From: DATDRQ01 sp035291645
GTDB lineage: Bacteria > Chloroflexota > Anaerolineae > Anaerolineales > UBA4823
Assembly (NCBI GenBank): GCA_035291645.1
Contig: DATDRQ010000218.1
Location: forward strand, 1 to 25,306
Direction of reading: 5' to 3'
Length of the DNA stretch: 25,306 nucleotides
Shown: positions 22,479 through 25,306 of the stretch, one piece after another
Layout of the letters: the number at the start of each line of letters is the position of its first letter
Position numbering within the stretch: the stretch's first letter is position 1
Notes under the pieces: generated by a model
Seen by the model: the letters and a program-made list of their open reading frames with translations, nothing else
Told to the model about the DNA's origin: nothing
Databases searched by the model: none
Translations under genes and position numbers: made by a program

Positions 22479-22586
22479 CTAAGGTTTACGACGAATTCTC
22501 ACAGAATTGCAGAGCGGCTGGAGGCTTCCGGCTGGATAATGCAGGACCGGGGGAGTATGAACCTGCACGCCGGGCGAGGGGTGGCG
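22479..22586 (+). pseudogene. hsdR: Remnant of type I restriction endonuclease subunit R, N-terminal part
   Basis: An open frame without a start codon reads RIAERLEASGWIMQDRGSMN followed by LHAGRGVA. HsdR proteins of the DEAD/DEAH type begin with a closely similar stretch (helix, AGWxVQD, EMNLxAGxGVAVREF). The similarity stops abruptly after GRGVA, where HsdR would continue with VREF. The frame then runs straight into an HsdS-like tail. This is a relic: no start site, no catalytic residues, no downstream HsdR sequence. Confidence 0.6.
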
Positions 22587-22658
22587 GAGGGGCTGGCGCG
22601 GGCGGGCAGGTTGCGGCAGGCGATCTTGAAGAGGGCGTTTGAAGGGAAGCTGGTGTAA
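22587..22658 (+). pseudogene. hsdS: Remnant of type I restriction specificity subunit S, C-terminal tail
   Basis: In the same frame as the HsdR remnant the sequence reads EGLARAGRLRQAILKRAFEG then KLV and a TAA stop. This is the near-invariant end of the second coiled coil of HsdS proteins, which normally continues PQDP. Here the TAA replaces the Pro codon and the next two codons are indeed Gln and Asp, so the stop arose by mutation within a longer gene. It shows that an hsd locus once stood here. Confidence 0.68.
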
Positions 22659-22660
22659 CA

Positions 22661-22963
22661 GGATACGATGTAGGGGCGGGGCAAAGGGAGGCGATTACGA
22701 CGGGAAAGGTTTTTCTTGCCCCACCCCTACAAGGAAAACCGAGATTGGTTTCGGGATCATTGGGTGCGATTGTGGGGGCATACAAGGCGAGTACGGCCCG
22801 GTTGATCAACGGGCTGCGGCGGAAACCCGGTGCACCGGCCTGGCAGCGTAACTATTATGAGCACATCATCCGTGATGAACCGGAGTTGGCGCAAATCCGT
22901 GAATATATCCTGGATAACCCGATCAAGTGGGGTGAGGATCGGGAGAACTCAGAGCAAGTATAA
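22661..22963 (+). pseudogene. REP-associated tyrosine transposase (RAYT / TnpA_REP), C-terminal remnant
   Basis: About 100 codons read, in one frame, YDVGAGQ, then a spacer, then LVSGSLGAIVGAYKAS, INGLRRKPGAPAWQRNYYEH and IIRDEPELAQIREYILDNPI. This is the typical C-terminal part of RAYT / Y1-type transposases, which mobilise REP palindromes. The N-terminal half with the HUH motif is missing, and the frame has no start codon near its beginning. It sits directly against the hsdS remnant. The remaining frame is intact up to its own TAA, so the loss may be recent. Confidence 0.8.
22670..22730. repeat. REP-like palindrome inside the RAYT remnant
   Basis: GTAGGGGCGGGGCAA (22670-22684) and TTGCCCCACCCCTAC (22716-22730) are inverted with one mismatch in 15. 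The loop is 31 nt. The GTAGGGGC type of palindrome is a common REP class. It lies in frame within the RAYT remnant, between the GAGQ motif and the GSLGAIVGAYK motif. Confidence 0.7.
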
Positions 22964-22977
22964 GGGCGACCGTCGCC

Positions 22978-23457
22978 TCACCCCGCGCCTTGAGCAACCG
23001 TGTACACCCCGCTGGTGACCGCCTTCGGCTCGCCAGAGTGGTTCGCCTCGAAGATGTGGTATTTCAGCTCGATAGGGATGATGCGGTTGAGCATGCCCTG
23101 AGCCGGGCAGTAGCGCGTGGCGGAGAGCTCGATGGCGCGCAGTAGTGCCTCCTCTTCGACGCCGCGCCCGGTGACAGTGTACTCGACCACCGCCCGGGTG
23201 ATCACCTTGGGGTGCTCGGTGGCGCGCTCGGCGTGCACCTGTACCTCGAAAGCGGTGACCTCCTGGCGCTTCTTCTCCAGGATGGAGATGACGTCCATGG
23301 CGGTGCAGCCCGCCAGCCCGACGGCAAACAGCTCGATCGGGCGGAAGCCGTCCGCATCGCCGCCGGCTTCTCGGCTGGCTCCCAGGGGGAGCTCGAAACC
23401 GGTGTCGGCGGCGCCGGTGAAGGATAGGCGGCCTTTCCAGGTGACTTTGGCTTCCAT
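22978..23457 (-). CDS. OsmC-family protein (peroxide-reactive, Cys-based)
   Basis: 159 residues of the OsmC/Ohr fold. The two conserved Cys are present: Cys51 in GLAGCTAMDV and Cys117 in SATRYCPAQGML. Members reduce organic hydroperoxides with a Cys pair, though many YhfA-like forms have unknown substrates. The spacing and the GLAGCTAMDV motif resemble the YhfA-like branch. Its ribosome site AAGGAG lies within the last codons of the upstream oxidoreductase gene, 9 bp away, so the two are surely one transcript and probably coupled. Redox partnership with the upstream thioredoxin-fold protein is a reasonable inference. Confidence 0.88.
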   Translation of the reverse strand: MEAKVTWKGRLSFTGAADTGFELPLGASREAGGDADGFRPIELFAVGLAGCTAMDVISILEKKRQEVTAFEVQVHAERATEHPKVITRAVVEYTVTGRGVEEEALLRAIELSATRYCPAQGMLNRIIPIELKYHIFEANHSGEPKAVTSGVYTVAQGAG

Positions 23458-23466
23458 AACTATTGA

Positions 23467-24138
23467 TTACTCCTTACCATTCAGGGCGCGCAGGACCTCG
23501 GCCAGCAGGTGTTCTTCGGGCACGGCGCCCACCACCGCGCCGGCGCCGTCGTTAATGGTGGTCTGCGGCACGCCGCTAACCCGGTGGCGGTTCGACAGGT
23601 CGGGGAACTCGATAGCCTCGACCATCTCGGCCTGCACCCAGGGGCTTTCCAGGGCCATCTGGTGAGCGAGCACCACGGCTCGCGGGCAGTACGGTCAGGT
23701 GGGGGTGACGAAGACCTGCAGCAGGACCGGCTGAGTCAGTCCGTGCAGAATTTCACGGGTCTGTTCGTCCAGGCCCGAATCGCGATTGGAGACGAGCACC
23801 AGGTCGTGGACCAGGGAGCTGAACTCGTGACCGGCGGGGATGCCGGCGTAGCGGATGCCGTAGTCCTCGACCCGGTCTCCCTCCCGCCCGGCGATGACCA
23901 GCCCGGGGGTTTTGTCGACGTTGTACTGGCGGGCGACCCTGGCATCCTGGTCGATATCGTAGACCTGCAAGGTCAGCAGGCCGGATAAATCCGCCAGTTC
24001 CCGGACCAGCTGTAGCGTGTCGTCACAGTGTTCGCAATTGTCTTTCTGGCCGAAGAAGAGCACCTCGACCGGTTCGTGCATCTGGTCGAACACCTGGCGC
24101 ACCTGGGCTTTAATCTCGTCGTTTAATAATTCCGGCAT
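23467..24138 (-). CDS. Two-domain thioredoxin-fold protein disulfide oxidoreductase, probable selenoprotein (UGA at 23695-23697 read as Sec)
   Basis: Read through one in-frame TGA, this gene gives 223 residues, the length of the PDO / glutaredoxin-like family of about 225. Domain 1 (1-115) has the active site CEHC (35-38) and the cis-Pro loop KTPGLVI (Pro78). Domain 2 (about 130-223) has VFVTPT-UGA-PYCPRA, so the active site is Sec148-Pro-Tyr-Cys151, and cis-Pro191 in RVSGVPQTTI. PDO relatives have CPYC there. Everything after the TGA keeps the frame and family pattern, so this is not a decayed gene. A bacterial SECIS-like hairpin lies 12-29 nt downstream of the UGA. AAGGAGA precedes ATG 24138. 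Role: reducing disulfides or peroxides in the cytoplasm, with the OsmC protein downstream as a likely partner. Automatic annotation would split it into 23695-24138 and 23467-23676. Confidence 0.8.
23666..23683 (-). promoter_or_regulatory. Candidate bacterial SECIS element
   Basis: In the mRNA, GCGAGC and GCUCGC form a perfect 6-bp stem around the hexaloop CGUGGU. The stem starts 12 nt, and the loop 18 nt, after the UGA. A G is the second loop base and is followed by U. Bacterial SECIS elements need a short stem just downstream of the UGA, an apical loop about 16-37 nt away, and a G among the first loop bases; this fits all three. It is coding sequence for residues just after the active site. 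Confidence 0.65.
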
Positions 24139-24296
24139 CGATCTTATGTCTCCTTATGCAGTTAAATTGTCCGTCAGGTGGCAAGCGCTTCTGTCGTTTC
24201 CTGAGCAGCTGTTTTCAAGCTGTCGCGGAGAGGAGAGGAGAATAAGCAGGCGTTGCCATACCGCTATATTAGATGCAAAACTACTGAGAAAGTAAC

Positions 24297-24312
24297 GCCT
24301 GGTTTTCCAGGC
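24297..24312 (-). terminator. Hairpin after the anti-sigma gene
   Basis: GCCTGG and CCAGGC form a perfect 6-bp stem with a TTTT (AAAA on the transcript) tetraloop, 38 bp after the anti-sigma stop. The tail GTTACTTTC is only moderately U-rich, so termination is plausible but weak. The remaining 24139-24290 is the upstream region of the oxidoreductase gene; it has AAGGAGA but no clear promoter that I can assign. Confidence 0.4.
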
Positions 24313-24349
24313 TAGCAGACCAGATTGGATGACCAGGGTGGGGGTCAGG

Positions 24350-24595
24350 CTAGATAAACTCGTCCAGGTCCAGGCGATGGTACAGGCGCTGGAGGACGTC
24401 CGGGGGAACCCCTTCGGAAGGGGCCACGGTCTGGTACAGGTAGACGGTCTTGCGCAGGGTGTCGACGACGATGCGGCAGTTCTCGCACTCGCTCATGTGC
24501 TTCTCGATCTCGTCGCACAGCCCCTGCGGCAATTCGCCGTCGACGTAACCCGAGAGCGATGCCAGCAAATCCCGGCAGTGTTTGGTTCTTTCCAT
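24350..24595 (-). CDS. Zinc-finger anti-sigma factor (zf-HC2 / ZAS type)
   Basis: 81 residues, all soluble. The ZAS pattern is clear: Cys7, then YVDGELP, then His33-x3-Cys37-x2-Cys40 in EKHMSECENC. Such proteins hold an ECF sigma factor in the cytoplasm and often release it when oxidants expel the zinc. There is no membrane helix, as in soluble redox-sensing anti-sigma factors of the RsrA type. It follows the ECF sigma gene by 71 bp on the same strand, the usual sigma/anti-sigma order. The signal is inferred, not shown. Confidence 0.88.
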   Translation of the reverse strand: MERTKHCRDLLASLSGYVDGELPQGLCDEIEKHMSECENCRIVVDTLRKTVYLYQTVAPSEGVPPDVLQRLYHRLDLDEFI

Positions 24596-24666
24596 CGTCT
24601 TATCTCATCTCATTAAATACGACCGTCATCGAATCCTTACGCGTAGTCTGGAGATAACGCCCATAC

Positions 24667-25263
24667 TTAGCCCTGCATCTTCTCGCCAAAATAATCCGAC
24701 AGCTCTTCGCGCAGGCGCAGCCGGGCGCGTGACAGGCGGGTTTTAACCGCCATCTCGCTCAATTCGAGGGCTTCGGCCGTCTCGCGGGTCGACAGCCCGG
24801 CGACATCCCGTAATAAGAAGACCACTTTCAGGCTGGGGGGCAGCGTTTCCACGGCCCTGTCCAGCTCGGCTCGTCCCTCGGTGGACATCAGCTCGCTCTC
24901 AGGCACGCAGCACCAGTCGACGATCTGCAGCGGTTCCTGGAGCGGGCCTTCATCTGCCTGGGGTTCCTCAATCGAGACCGTCTCCGGCTGTTTGCGGCGC
25001 AGGTGCATGAGGGCTTCGTTGGTGGCGATGCGGTACAGCCAAGTGGACAGGCTGGAGCGCCCGTCGAACTCCGGCAGGTGCTGGTAGGCCTTGATGAAGG
25101 TCTCCTGCAGGATATCCTCGGCGTCCTGCGGGTCGTTCAGCAACTTCAGCGCCAACCGGTAGATCAGGCTGGAGTTGGCCTCCACCATGCGGGCGAACTC
25201 GGCGCGGTCGCGGAGGCGTAAAGCCTCCAGGGAGAGAGGTTCCTGGCGTTGATCCGTGTTCAT
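24667..25263 (-). CDS. ECF-type RNA polymerase sigma factor
   Basis: 198 residues from ATG 25263; a GTG at 25272 would add three residues, and neither start has a strong Shine-Dalgarno sequence. Region 2 (about 22-92) has LLNDPQDAEDILQETFIKAY and LSTWLYRIATNEALMHLRR. Region 4 (about 132-190) has LPPSLKVVFLLRDVAGLSTR and LELSEMAVKTRLSRARLRLR. Regions 1 and 3 are missing, as in ECF sigma factors. The linker between regions 2 and 4 contains a Cys-Cys pair (118-119, DWCCVPE). Paired with the anti-sigma gene downstream and followed by the oxidoreductase and OsmC genes, it may govern a redox response; its target promoter is not evident here. About 43 bp upstream are in the window, too few to judge a promoter. 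Confidence 0.92.
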   Translation of the reverse strand: MNTDQRQEPLSLEALRLRDRAEFARMVEANSSLIYRLALKLLNDPQDAEDILQETFIKAYQHLPEFDGRSSLSTWLYRIATNEALMHLRRKQPETVSIEEPQADEGPLQEPLQIVDWCCVPESELMSTEGRAELDRAVETLPPSLKVVFLLRDVAGLSTRETAEALELSEMAVKTRLSRARLRLREELSDYFGEKMQG

Positions 25264-25306
25264 TAGATGCACACCAGCCGGGAAAGGTTACGATTCATCT
25301 TCTGGC

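Noticed and set aside
22639..22851. Short + frame over the hsdS/RAYT junction
   Set aside because: It is in another phase from both remnants and has no family likeness.
23467..23676. Separate 69-residue gene starting at GTG 23676
   Set aside because: It starts just after the active-site Cys, has no ribosome site and continues the phase and family of the upstream part; better read as the second half of one gene across UGA.
23690..23700. Frameshift or decay as the explanation for the split oxidoreductase
   Set aside because: Both parts are in the same phase and the family pattern is unbroken on both sides; only the Cys codon is changed.
1..25306. CRISPR arrays, tRNA or rRNA genes
   Set aside because: I saw no regularly spaced repeats with unique spacers and no tRNA or rRNA sequence in the window.

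Overview
The window looks like a chromosomal segment of a GC-rich, Gram-positive-type or single-membrane bacterium. It most resembles Chloroflexota (Anaerolineae-like). The clues are the many lipoproteins and membrane proteins with long Pro/Thr linkers, a full-length formiminotransferase-cyclodeaminase, a cluster of LysM/M23 wall enzymes, a DUF2089/Toastrack cluster, and the intergenic repeat types. This assignment is inference from family content; there is no rRNA or tRNA in the window.

Left part (1-6410, + strand): a degenerate tyrosine-recombinase tail overlaps a purine nucleoside phosphorylase gene. Then come a MITE-like inverted repeat, a two-TM protein with an outer domain, a GNAT acetyltransferase coupled to a membrane/GAF/HTH sensor, a three-domain S1 RNA-binding protein and a ComEA-like DNA-uptake protein. 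A minus-strand operon (10294 to 6407) follows: ftcD, then a CapA-like lipoprotein overlapping it by ATGA, then dcd. The dcd stop codon lies in the same CTAG as the comEA stop.

Middle (10565-15418, + strand): three tandem paralogous wall proteins, each with a membrane or lipid anchor, a LysM-like domain, a lysozyme-like central region and a C-terminal M23-like peptidase with an inserted DxDxDG loop. The array closes with a strong intrinsic terminator. Next is an operon (15662-18765) driven by a near-consensus promoter whose -10 box lies inside a 23-bp palindrome. It encodes a small protein, a DUF2089 zinc-ribbon/HTH regulator, a Toastrack-like (DUF4097) protein, and two proteins starting with the same short two-helix module. 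That module appears in four consecutive proteins, which suggests they assemble together in an envelope-stress response. A one-TM protein and an MFS exporter follow.

Right part (21000-25306): a hairpin repeat separates the MFS gene from a convergent lipoprotein gene. Behind that gene's promoter lies a graveyard: an in-frame fusion of HsdR N-terminal and HsdS C-terminal remnants (a deleted type I restriction system), then the 3' half of a RAYT transposase that contains a REP-like palindrome. The rest is on the minus strand: an ECF sigma factor, its zinc-finger anti-sigma factor, a two-domain thioredoxin-fold oxidoreductase and an OsmC-family protein.

The most notable observation is in the oxidoreductase gene. 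The second active site reads UGA-Pro-Tyr-Cys, where relatives have Cys-Pro-Tyr-Cys, and a hairpin with bacterial SECIS geometry lies 12-29 nt downstream of the UGA. I read it as one selenoprotein gene (23467-24138), which would normally be annotated as two broken ORFs.
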